Shown here: in pieces, positions 52,294-62,300 of the stretch | Layout: each line of letters opens with the position of its first letter | How positions within the stretch are numbered: position 1 is the first letter of the stretch | From: Symbiodinium natans | Lineage: Eukaryota > Sar > Dinophyceae > Suessiales > Symbiodiniaceae | Reading direction: 5' to 3' | NCBI GenBank assembly: GCA_905221605.1 | Contig: CAJNDS010001191.1 | Coordinates: 222,501 to 286,500, forward strand | Length of the DNA stretch: 64,000 nt | Made by a program: the position numbers and the translations under genes | Notes under the pieces: model-generated | What the model was told of the DNA's origin: nothing | Seen by the model: the letters and a program-made list of their open reading frames with translations, nothing else | Databases searched by the model: none

Positions 52294-54032
52294 ATGAAGA
52301 AGGCGTCGAAGGTACCGAATGATCCACAGGTGGTATCGGAGCCTACCAGCACCTCAAAGCCGCCGCTCTCCATTCGTCAAATTCGCGAAAGGTGGCTGTG
52401 GGGAACTTTGACGAGTTGCTTGGTGGCCTTGTCTTGCGGTGCTCCCTTCTTGGGTGTCCTGACGACACTGGCCATGTTTTGGATGTACTCTTGTCGCCAG
52501 ACCCATCGACTCTTCCACGAGGTCCAGGAGCAGCAACCTTCCTCGGTCAGGGATGTAGAAACCGTCCAAACCAAACCGACTCTCATCGGCAAGGGCGGTG
52601 GCGCCAATCCGCCCGTTGTTGTGCAGATTCTGATTGAGAGCATCCTTTGGGTGAATCTGTTCATGGCGTGCTACAACACCATGTACACCTATACAAGGCG
52701 CTACTTGAGGCTCTACGAAGGTGAGAGAAACGGCAACATCAAGCAAGTGACGCAGGCTATCCTTGCCGAGGCAGGGTTCTCCGAACCGTTAACCTGACTC
52801 TCTAGCTGACCTCCTGGTTCTCCCTTAGGCCCTGAAGAGAGACTCCTCAGGCGGAGGTTGGAGTGATCGCAGTTGCCTGCACCTTCGGTGCAACCATCCT
52901 GTGGCGAATCTTGGTGGTCAATGCTATGGAGATCTCGCAGGATGTGCACAAGCACAGGAAGAAGGCTGAAAAGAAGCTGCCGCCGAAAGCTAAAGATGTC
53001 TTGGAGCGGCTGCAGGGCGAATTCGGCGAATATTTTCCGAAAGTGCAGCCTTGTGCCACCTTCAAGAGCATATTACAACAAGGTGACGACGAGACTCTTC
53101 AGCAGTACGTCTTTGGCTCAGTCGGGTCCGGGAGTTTGGACAAAGTGCTCATTTGGACTTCCACCTTGGTGTTAGGGATATTCCTGGTGGTCTTGCAGTG
53201 TCGGTTGGATTGGACTGCGGCTCATGAGGAGCGTGTGCCAAGCTACCTGTCTTGGAGGAGACGGGGTATGAACAGATATGTCTATGCAGGCATATGGGGC
53301 CTGCTCTCCGCTTTTGTGGCTGCCCGCCACTGGTTCAGACTCACCTCTGCTATTGTTGGCATCACCAGGCGGTTCAAGCGGCTGCCAGAACGCATGTTGC
53401 TTTTCTCGTTCCTGGCCACCACCTCAGCACAGATTGAGATGCGGGGGGACGAATCATGGGAGGCTTTGGAGAACATAAGAAAGTACATGGAGGAGAGGCG
53501 GGAGAAGAGTTTGAAGAACGACCAGGAGAAAACACATCTGCAGGATTTCCCAAAGAGTTCGCAGGACGACCGGGAGAAGACAGATCTACAGGATCTCCCG
53601 AAGAGTGCGCAGAACGACCAGGAGAAGACAGATCTGCAGGATCTCCCGAAGAGTGCGCAGGACGACCAGGAGAAAACACATCTGCAGGATCTCCCGAAGA
53701 GTGCGCAGGACGACCAGGAGAAGACAAATCCGCAGGATCTCCCGAAGAGTGCGCAGGACGACCAGGAGAAGACAAATCCGCAGGATCTCCCGAAGAGTGC
53801 GCAGGACGACCAGGAGAAGACTGATCTGCAGGATCTCCTGTACGAGACCCTAGGCTTGGAGAAGGAAAAAAGACTGAACCTCGGGAAGAGATCAGACATC
53901 CAGGCCGGGTCGCATGTTTTTGCTCTTCGGGCTCCGGGCCCCGGGGCCACCGCAGAACAAAAGTTATTTTATGATCCAGGAATCCATGGAAACATGACGC
54001 ATGCCCCATCACGCCACGCCGCAAGTGAGTGA
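52294..54032 (+). CDS. Multi-pass membrane protein with 16-residue repeats
   Basis: The ATG in GCCATGAAG opens exon 1 (52,294-52,770). A GC-AG intron (52,771-52,850; GCAG at its start, GCGG after its end) joins in frame to exon 2 (52,851-54,032): 552 residues. Membrane helices: LWGTLTSCLVALSCGAPFLG, VVVQILIESILWVNLFMACY, VGVIAVACTFGATILWRILV, VLIWTSTLVLGIFLVVLQC and YAGIWGLLSAFVAAR. A basic heptad-like stretch (HKHRKKAEKKLPPKAKDVLE) lies between helices. The C-terminal part has about seven copies of DQEKTxLQDLPKSAQD. The family is unknown, probably dinoflagellate-specific. The stop could be bypassed if a GA donor near 53,995 splices to 54,341. Confidence 0.65.
53517..53850 (+). repeat. 48-bp coding minisatellite
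   Basis: About seven units of 48 bp (GACGACCAGGAGAAGACAGA... to ...GAGTGCGCAG), each encoding 16 residues. Because 48 is a multiple of three, all copies keep frame, and other frames on both strands are open as well. The variable positions are mainly the T-x-L/P-Q part. Confidence 0.9.
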
Positions 54033-54340
54033 GTCGGTGGGAGCATATGGGTCAACATATCTCTCTCTCTCTCTCTCTCTCCTGTCCGGACAGGACCTGG
54101 ATCCAGAGTGTGCAGAGCAAAAACAAGTCATGTGTCGCGCCGCGCACGAACAAAAAACAAAACACCGTATCGAACACAAATAGAAACGCGAATTTAAGCC
54201 CATCCAGGCCTGGGTGCAGCTGAGAGAGTTCCTCAGCTGGCTGTTGAGATATGTTCTCTTTCTATCTCTTCCCTTATTTGGGTTTATAAGGGACTTTATA
54301 CATAAACATGTTTCAAAACGTTTAAACCGGGCCAACCCAG

Positions 54341-55413
54341 GTTCATCAATCTTGACTTCTTGGATGCTTCTGCCATCGTAGAGTGTGCGGGAGTCATCAT
54401 CGTGCTGCAGCTTGTGAACTTCGCATTCGCAGGCATCATCGTCTGGTTCCAGAAGGGAACAACCCTCGTAGCTCCCGGGCTCTGGCTTGTCTTGCTGCTG
54501 TCGCTCTTTCTGATGAAGCTGCTGTTTCGAGTGCTGCTTGTGTGTGTGTTCGCGCCAACTTCATGCTGGACCGTGATGCTCGCCGCCTCATGGAGATTGA
54601 GGTGAAGCAGCTTCAGGACAGGAGCGATTGCGATCCTGAAGCTGAAGAAGCTTCCATCGAGAAGAAGATCCAAGAGATGACAGACCGCACCCTGACAGGT
54701 GCCTTGATTCATGCTGTCCAGAGGCAGGCTGAGGTGACGGAGCACAAGCAAAGGCTGTTTGGAGTTACGGTGACCCTCACGCTGCTTCAGGGATGGATGA
54801 TCTCGCTTGGGCTGGTCTTCTTGCAGGCTCTGTGGGCCGTCTGTGGAAAGAAGCTCGTGAACCTTGACCCTGCCGATCTAGCAGCGAAGCTGATTTGCTG
54901 GCAGAAGGCACATTTGCAACACGACGCTTGCTTGAGTTCATGAAGCTCCACAAGGCTTGCTTGAGTTGCCGATCCGGCACTTGCCCACGGTCGGAACCGC
55001 GCCCGAAAAAGAGAAGAGATCCGAGAGAACGTCATGTTCTGCACCTAGATCTACTTCATGCGGAGCTCTTTGGAGGTTTCTGCAATTCCCCATTGCTGCA
55101 GTTCGTTCCCGCTATGCACCGCTTGCCAGGAGGAAGGCGCATCTGAGCTTCCTGCCCCGTGCCCAGTCGCTAAAGTCAGCATGATGCAGTTAAAACTTCT
55201 TCAACATCCGCAGGTGTTGATAGCAGCTTCGAACAATTTGTCACGGTCACGATTGCACAAAGCCTGAAGTCAAAACCCTGCACCTTCAACCCCGATGCCC
55301 ATACGCAAGTGCGAGGGCCAGCTGGGTGATCCGAGAATGTCTGCAGCCTGCTTGCTAGTTGCGTTCCAGGTCGAGAAAAAGGCATGCCGAATACTCTACA
55401 TTCTTCCAGCCTA
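54341..55413 (+). pseudogene. Multi-pass membrane protein, apparently frameshifted
   Basis: From GCCAACCCAG one frame reads FINLDFLDASAIVECAGVII and several membrane helices up to LLFRVLLVCV. At a GT dinucleotide run (54,538-54,550) the coding frame changes: downstream RANFMLDRDARRLMEIEVKQ is in another frame, with no room for an intron. A second shift near 54,880-54,900 moves to LLAEGTFATRRLLEFMKLHK. A last exon, 55,300-55,413, reads KCEGQLGDPRMSAACLLVAF and ends in a stop. It is either a decaying gene, sequence errors, or unusual introns. Confidence 0.5.
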
Positions 55414-55979
55414 AACGTTTTAAGGAACGCGAACACTGGAGCCCCCCAAAACCGCATGGCTCTCGAAAGCTCCCGGGCCCCTGCGCCCATCTCGAGTCGG
55501 ATCCTCAAGCCGGCTTGCGCGCATATGAGACACCCTCGAGCTCACGCTTTTAAGGAGGGATGTCTTCCCGTGGCACTTCGGCTCAATGCAGAACAGGACC
55601 GAGACTCTGTGAGAGCACGGGACCACCGACCCTTCTCCAGCCCTGGAGCTCCCATTTCAATGTTTAGGGTTCAGGGTTTAGGGTTTAGGGTTTAGGGTTT
55701 AGGATTTAGGGTTTAGGGTTTAGGGTTTAGTTCTTGGGAAGTAGGGTTTAGGGTTCAGGGTTCAGGGGGCTGGTTTTTTCTCGACCCCAACAACACCAAA
55801 GGCCCTTAAAGCCCCCCTTCCATGGAGCGTCTTGCGGCGGCTTCGGCTTCCAGGAGGTCCGTTTCGAGGGCCTCTTCCTAGGATGTCCAGTAGTGCACGT
55901 GTTGTACTTTTTGGGGGTGATATTGGGGAAGTGGCCCTTCAAGAGTATGTACTTTTAAACTTTTTTCCTGGGCCACTGA

Positions 55980-56113
55980 AGACTTGAAGGTTCATGGGCA
56001 TAGTGATAAGTGGGGTTATAAGTACCCTACATAAGATTATAACCAATTATAACTACATTTAGTCACCTTGCTTTTAACCCCATTTAGACCTGCCCATGAA
56101 CCTCCAAGTAGTC
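55980..56113. mobile_element. Family C palindromic MITE copy
   Basis: GACTTGAAGGTTCATGGGCA at the left and TGCCCATGAACCTCCAAGTA at the right form the inverted ends. The inside holds AAGTGGGGTTATAAGTACCC and ATAACCAATTATAAC. Confidence 0.65.
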
Positions 56114-56155
56114 GGGTTCAGGGAGTTTGGGGTTTAGGCTTTAGGGTTTGAGGTT

Positions 56156-56250
56156 TGAGGGTTTGAGGGTTTGAGGGTTTGAGGGTTTGAGGGTTTGAGG
56201 GTTTGAGGGTTTGGGGGTTTGGGGGTTTGAGGGTTTGAGGGTTTGAGGTT
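56156..56250 (+). repeat. GGGTTTGAG nonamer array
   Basis: About ten units of GGGTTTGAG, with two GGGTTTGGG variants. It is another 9-mer built on GGGTTT plus three bases. Confidence 0.9.
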
Positions 56251-56928
56251 TAGGATTTTAGGGTTTCCTTGGGCTCACCCCAAAGTATGTAAGCAAGCAG
56301 CCAAAGCCCATAAAAAAGTGCCATTCGTTTCTTCCTGCTTTGGGGGGTTTAGGGGCTTTAGGATGAAGGATCCGGGGTTTGTAGGGTTTGATGTGCAGGG
56401 GTTCGGGTTGCACACTGTGCGCTGTACAGAGGGGAGTTTAGGGTTTGGGGTGCAGGGTTTGGGGTTCAGGGTTTGAGGTTTAGGTTTGGGGGTTGGGGTT
56501 TAGGGTTCAGGGCTGATGCTATCGGGTGCTGCAGAATAAGCCTGCGCCCTAAACCCTCACAAGAGTACTCTTAAGTATTCTGGGGAGGGTTTAGGGATCT
56601 GTGAGTCTGAGGGAGGCCGAATCCGAAAGACCGGAATCTTGCTTTCGGGCTTAGGACCTTCGACTCTGTAGGTGCTACTTGCACAAGCTTTCCGGTGGGC
56701 AAGGATACCAAATCAGCAGGATATCGCAAGGTACACCTCAAAAAGAGGAAAGGTACACCTCTAGCAGACTCCACCCTTCGAGCTCTCAAAGTTCTTGGGA
56801 TCAATCTACAAGTTCTTCGGGCTAGTTTAGGGCCGGGCCAACCCTTGAGGTCCTAATGCCCTGAACCCTAAACCTTAAACCCTAAACCCTAAACCCTAAA
56901 CCCTAAACCCTAAACCCTAAACCCCAAG

Positions 56929-57000
56929 TACATGTGGAGGCGACTGCTGCAGAAGCCGGACATCGCAAGGCCGAGGCACTTCTACTTGACCATGTTTCGA
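56929..57000 (+). CDS. Candidate internal exon
   Basis: After ACCCCAAG the frame reads YMWRRLLQKPDIARPRHFYL and TMF, with a possible GA donor before TTTAGGG repeat. Basic and coding-like. It may belong to the TIR-like gene downstream or to a separate gene. Confidence 0.45.
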
Positions 57001-57526
57001 TTAGGGTTTAGGGTTAGGGTTTAGGGTTTCCCCGCAAAGGTCAGACGGGTTTGACTTTGTAAAAGGTCGGAAAGAGGTAGGCTGATTTAATGTGCCCAAT
57101 GGGAGGTAGATAAAGTTATATAGTGATAAATTTCACGGCGGCCTCAAAATCTCAGCATCGAGTGTGAGAATTCCCCGTCCATTGCACTCGTGCCCTGAGG
57201 CCCAGAGCCCAAACGCTTTTGCAGCTCTTGAAGTTCTCAGCGGCTCATCAGGCAAGTCGTGTGGCGAAGGCTCTGAATCCTCTGGGTGCTTTTATCATTG
57301 GTCGGAGCCTACATCAGTAGCATAGAGGGTGCTCTGTACATTAGTTGTTTTTCGTGTGCCTCCTCCGCTTTTTCATGGCGTGGATGTCCCTCAGGGTCTG
57401 CAAGGGATTGCGTAGGGTAGAGACTGATTACGGTAGAGACGAACGATGTTACGATGATGGAGACTGCGGAGGTGAACTTGGAGAGTAGGAGATTTCAATA
57501 GATTTCAGAACCTTGAGACAGGAACC

Positions 57527-57793
57527 ATGTCAAACTTGGCAATGCAGGAGCAGGGCCGCGCTGCGCCGCCCTGTGCATCCCGGACGGGCACTGAGGAAAA
57601 AATGCGGCGCCGTGGTGTTCGTCAACGTGCTGACACAGGTTTAAGTTTTTTGGGCCGAACTCTGCGAAGGCTGCGAAACAGCACCGGAAGTATCTCAGCA
57701 CCACCAAACCGGATAGCTCGAAAGCGCAGCTGGGCCCTGAACCTATACCCTAACCAGACTTCCACGCATGAGACACCTTTTGAGTGTTTTTAA
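57527..57793 (+). CDS. Weak ORF, arginine-rich
   Basis: An 88-codon frame rich in arginine (GRTLRRLRNSTGSIS). No splice support and no family. Listed because the region 57.0-57.9 kb otherwise contains no recognisable feature. Confidence 0.15.
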   Translation: MSNLAMQEQGRAAPPCASRTGTEEKMRRRGVRQRADTGLSFLGRTLRRLRNSTGSISAPPNRIARKRSWALNLYPNQTSTHETPFECF

Positions 57794-58004
57794 GCGGCTG
57801 CCTTGAGTTGCCTCATGTCTTACCTACCTCAAAGGCAGGAGCCTCACAGGTAGGAGGGCGGTTTAGGGTTTAGGGCTATCGGTTGAAGGGTTGAAGGGTT
57901 TAAGGGCCTTTTCGGGTTTTGCAACCGACCCCTCCAGCCCCTGATCTCTCCCCTTTCATCGTTGGGGTGTTCTTGGGGGGGGGTTCTCGGTCTTTGGGGG
58001 GTTC

Positions 58005-58128
58005 AGATCCCCACCAAACTCCCCCCCTGCCATGGAGCGCCTTCGGCGTCCGGAGTCCTTCGAGGATTTGTGTTCCGAGGGCCTCTTCCGTGCCACGTCG
58101 GTGGGGCAGTGCCTCGGAGCATCCCCGG
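58005..58128 (+). CDS. Candidate internal exon
   Basis: One frame reads AMERLRRPESFEDLCSEGLF and RATSVGQCLGASPG and meets TTTAGGG-like repeat. A related stretch, CCATGGAGCGTCTTGCGGCG, with GAGGGCCTCTTCC downstream, occurs at 55,820-55,880, so the exon may be duplicated. Confidence 0.4.
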
Positions 58129-58944
58129 GGTTAGGGTTAAGGGTCTAGGGTGTAGGGTTAAGGGGTTACGGTTTAGGTTTAGGGTTGGGTTAGGGATGCG
58201 TAGTTATATAGCATTGAGGGTTTGGGGCGCAGGGGTGTTGCACAAATCCAGCCTAGTCCGTAAACCCTACAAACCCTACTAAGCAATCAGAAGACTACTC
58301 TGAACCCTCAAGAGCTGGTAGGTCTCAGGGTTTGTTCGGCCATCTTTCTGCACGAAGTAGCACCCGGACCATGGGAATGTAGTTTCGGCGAGTGCGGTGC
58401 TGTAGGGTTTGTTTCAAACGGGGGGTTCAGGATTGAGGTCTCATGGCTTTGGGAGCGCTCGAACCCGAAGGCCGGGGCTTGCCTCACGAATCTAAGACAC
58501 CCAAGACCAGGAACCCTAAAGCCCCGGGACCCTAAACCCTAAACCCTAAACTCTAAGCCCTAAACCCTAAACCCTAAACCCTAAAACCCTAAAGCCCTAA
58601 AGCCCTTCACCTCGAACTCCGCGCGCGCCCGGCATGAGGATCCTTGCCAACTGGGGAGCCATTTTCGTGCCAGACCTTCCAGGCAGTGCCCCCACGAGTT
58701 TCTTCGGGGCCTCTCGCTCGTTTCAGTCCCGCTTGGAGTGCGGGGTGCGCTGTGGGGGGCCTGTGCTCTTTGACATTCTCCCGAAACCTTAAACTCTAAG
58801 CCCTAAACCCATGTTCATGAAAAGTGAGGGGGGGCGGGGGTGCTGTTCTTAACGAGCATTCTCTTCTGTAGCAGTTTAAGTGTCCCGTCAGCGTCAACGC
58901 TTGAAAGCAGTGAGCAGCTCATATTAAGCTAGAGATAAGGGTTG

Positions 58945-59010
58945 TTCCGCGATTTAGGAGATTTAGGAGATTTAGGAGATTTAGGAGATTTAGGAGATTT
59001 AGGAGATTTA
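58945..59010 (+). repeat. AGATTTAGG nonamer array
   Basis: Seven units of AGATTTAGG, a 9-mer related to TTTAGGG. Confidence 0.9.
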
Positions 59011-59126
59011 GGCTTAGGAGGGGTTAAGGGCCTACGACCGACGCATGGGCCCTTGCCTGGAAGTCCCAGAGAGTGACCGGGTACAAAAAGAGCACCCGAC
59101 AAGGCCTGTCAGAGCCGGACGGGATG

Positions 59127-59255
59127 TGGGGGCATAACATAGGGGGCCCCTAGAAACAGAACCCCCCCCCCCCCCCTCCAAGTAGTAGGATCCCCTCATC
59201 AGAAGTATGATAGGGACCCCAAGAAGGTATACCACCCATATCGTAAAGCCCCATG
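59127..59255 (-). mobile_element. Family D element with poly-C insert
   Basis: GTGGGGGCATAACATAGGGG at the left, ATATCGTAAAGCCCC at the right, AGTAGTAGGATCCCCTCATC inside. A run of about 16 C follows ACAGAA, where other copies have ACCCCCAAA. Confidence 0.6.
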
Positions 59256-59330
59256 TGAGCTGTCCTTTCCAGCTCTCACGGTGCCGGGGTTATAGGGCTC
59301 TGGGCGCCAGCCCTCGAGGGCTTCCTGTAG

Positions 59331-62300
59331 GGTTGGGGTTTGATAAACGGGAGCGAGGGATTCTTATGTTGGCAGAGGCCTTCTTAAGAGGTCTGAGAGG
59401 GGCTACTTGAAGGTTCATGGGTAGTTATAAGTAGGGCTACATATACCCTAAATGAGGTTTAACACCAGTTTTACTTATGCCCTAAATGAGGTTAAAAACC
59501 AGTTTTACTTACATAGATACCTTTCTTCTAACCCCACTTGTATCCACCCATGATCCTCCAAGTACAGTGGGATCAGGCCTCCTGGTGACAGGCGGCTTCC
59601 GCGCCGGCAAGATTCCGACGAAGCAGGAGGCCGCTTCGACTCAGGGCCAATCCTTCTGGGAAGTTCACGATTTATTTATTTGTTTTTTATTATTACATTT
59701 TTTTTTTTGGGGGGGGGGGGGAGGGTGCTTCAATCCTCTTTCTCCACACCCTTGCTTCCTGAGGTGTTGGAGGCAGGTGCCAACATTTTCAACCGCACCT
59801 CCTCCGTTGAACACGTGGATGCTCCTTGGTGCTCAAGTGGGGGGGAAGGGGCGGGGAGGGCGGGGGAGGGGGGCGGGGGGGCGCGAGGGTGAAGGGGGGG
59901 CAGCCTCTCGATCGCCCGGTAAGGTTTTTTGGGTTCAAGGTTCCCTTATAATTAGAAAGTAACCAACCCCAAAAAGGGGTACCCTTGGTTTATTATGGTT
60001 CCCTCATAAAGCAACCATTGTTCATGGCCTCCGGGCTACTTCAGATATTCTGAAGTTGCCTGCCCTCCTAAACCCTAAACCCTGAACCCTGAACCCTAAA
60101 CCCTAAGGTTTTCGTGAGCCATCGATGCGGCTCAGACAGCTGGGCCAAATACTTGGCGATGTGCCTCTTCTGGAGCCTCGGTTCTGCAACCCCTTGAAGC
60201 GGGAACTCCTCAAACCCCAAACAAAGGCCCAAAAAAAAAAAACTAAACCCTAACTAAACCCCAAATCCCTTGCTTCTATAGTTGTGGGTCAAGGAACCTG
60301 CCGGTGGCCGTGGTCTGCTCAGTGGCAGCCTGGTCACTGGCTGCTCTGGTTCTTGTCGCCGCGAGCCACGGGGACCTTCCCAGACTCAGCCACAGTCCGG
60401 CGCTTCTCGGTTTTCAGGCGGTTTAGGGTTTAGGGTTTAAGGCCTTTAGGGCCTGAAAGGCCTTTAGAGGCCATTAAGGGGGTCTAGGGGTTTAGGATTA
60501 TAGGGCCTCTAGGGATCTCCTGGGTTCAATGGCAACCCCCGCATGCTAAGAGGGTAGTCGTCGCAGGGCTGAATTCGTTTCAAAGGCCTTGTGTTGCAAG
60601 GCAGGTAGCACCTTCCCAGCGATGTCCTTAGCAGCTGAGTGAGCACACTTTACACTTCTTGGGATACTGTGTTCCCCACTGAACGTGTACATTTTTTTGG
60701 GGGCTTATGAACTCAGAAACTAAGAATCCGAAGCGCAACCTTCGAGACAGCAAGCAAAGTCCACCGGCTCTAGGTCGCTGAAAAAAAGCTTGGGGCGTGT
60801 ATTCTTCGGGGGTCGGGATACTTGCTAGTAGCATTCCCTCATGGTCCCTGTATACTTCTATTCTAGAATAACCCCCCAACCCTGTTCTAATTATTAAGGC
60901 CCCTACATGTCTTAGGGTTTCAGGCGTCCGGAGCGTGTGGGTCCCCACCTGAGGTTGCTTCCGGTCCTCGTCTTCTTCCCCATGGCCACGTTTCTTCTTG
61001 CCCCCCTTGGGAAGTATTTTTTTCGAATTTTTTGTTCACATAAAACCCAGGAGGATATGCAAAAATAGTATGTTTATTGAGGTTCTCAGGGGAGTGTAGG
61101 TTTCTTCTGGCCCTGTTCTTGGGCCACCATGCTGTGCACCCATGCGGGCAGCCCCGCCTTTGGCTGGATCGTGCGTGCATACACCAGACCGACCCTTGGT
61201 GAAACGAACCCTAAACCCTAGAACCTAAACCCTAAACCCTATGCAGCACACACCCTGTCCACCCTTTTCTGCACTTCAAGCACGAGCAAAGTATGATTCG
61301 CCCTAACATCAGAATCTTCTGGCACAGTTTTTTGGTGCCCAAGGACCAGGAGTTAAAGCTTCGACAGATTCACGCACTACCTGTGTTCGTCGCCCGGTCA
61401 ACCTCCATGCTCGTGCGGCTTGGCTTGATGCCTTTGTTCGGGGCAAGGTGAAGGGCATCAGAGTCTTGAACCCTGAAACCCAAAGTTGTGGACAATGAGC
61501 TCCACAATCCCTGAACATGCCCCCACCCAACTCATGCGTCCGGGCATTGAACATCATGCCTCAAGCGATTGTTTTGGGTAAGCTCCCAAACCCTGAACCG
61601 CCTAAACCTTTTCAAGCCGTTCCTTCGCCATCACAAGGCTCTGGGACGATGAGTACTTTCAACGTCTTTGGTGCCAGCTACTTCGTCGGCCCAGGGTATG
61701 TTTGTTGCTTCGAACTTTGGGGTTTGGGTTCTTAGATGTTTCTTCGGCTTCTTTGCAAAGGGACCTAACTTTACTATGAGTCACAGAGAGAGGTTTGGTA
61801 AAACCCTAAACCCTAAACCCTAAACCCCCACAGCCCCTAAAAGCCAACCAAGGTTGGAGCTGGCCACCTTTGCCAAGCACGGCGGGGTGAGGAAGGTGTG
61901 GCGCTGGAATGTCAAGCGTCGGGTTCCGGCTTCAAAGTCTTCCTTACTAGGGCAAGATAGGGATTGTTATTATTCATTTTTTTCTATTTGTGGGGGGTTC
62001 TTAAGCAAATCGTAGCTCTTAGGGTTTGGTTTAGTGTACGTTGATGTCCAGTCAGCCCGAAGTGTGAGATCTAGACCACGAAAGCACTGAACCTAAACCC
62101 TAAACCCTAAACCCTAAACCCTAAACCCTAAACCCTAAACCCTAAACCCTAAACCCTAAACCTTCAGAAGGCAGGAGAGCTGCAGAAGCTGGCTCCCAAA
62201 AGGTGTGGTCATGAGCCTTCCTGCTATTAGGGTTTAGGGTTTAGGGTTATCTATATCCCCCTTGTGAATTATTTTCCATTTTTGTTTATCTAAAACTCAA

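Noticed and set aside
53282-54024. Two long minus-strand ORFs (222 and 216 codons)
   Set aside because: They are shadows of the 48-bp coding repeat on the + strand; the + frame has membrane helices and continues beyond the repeat.
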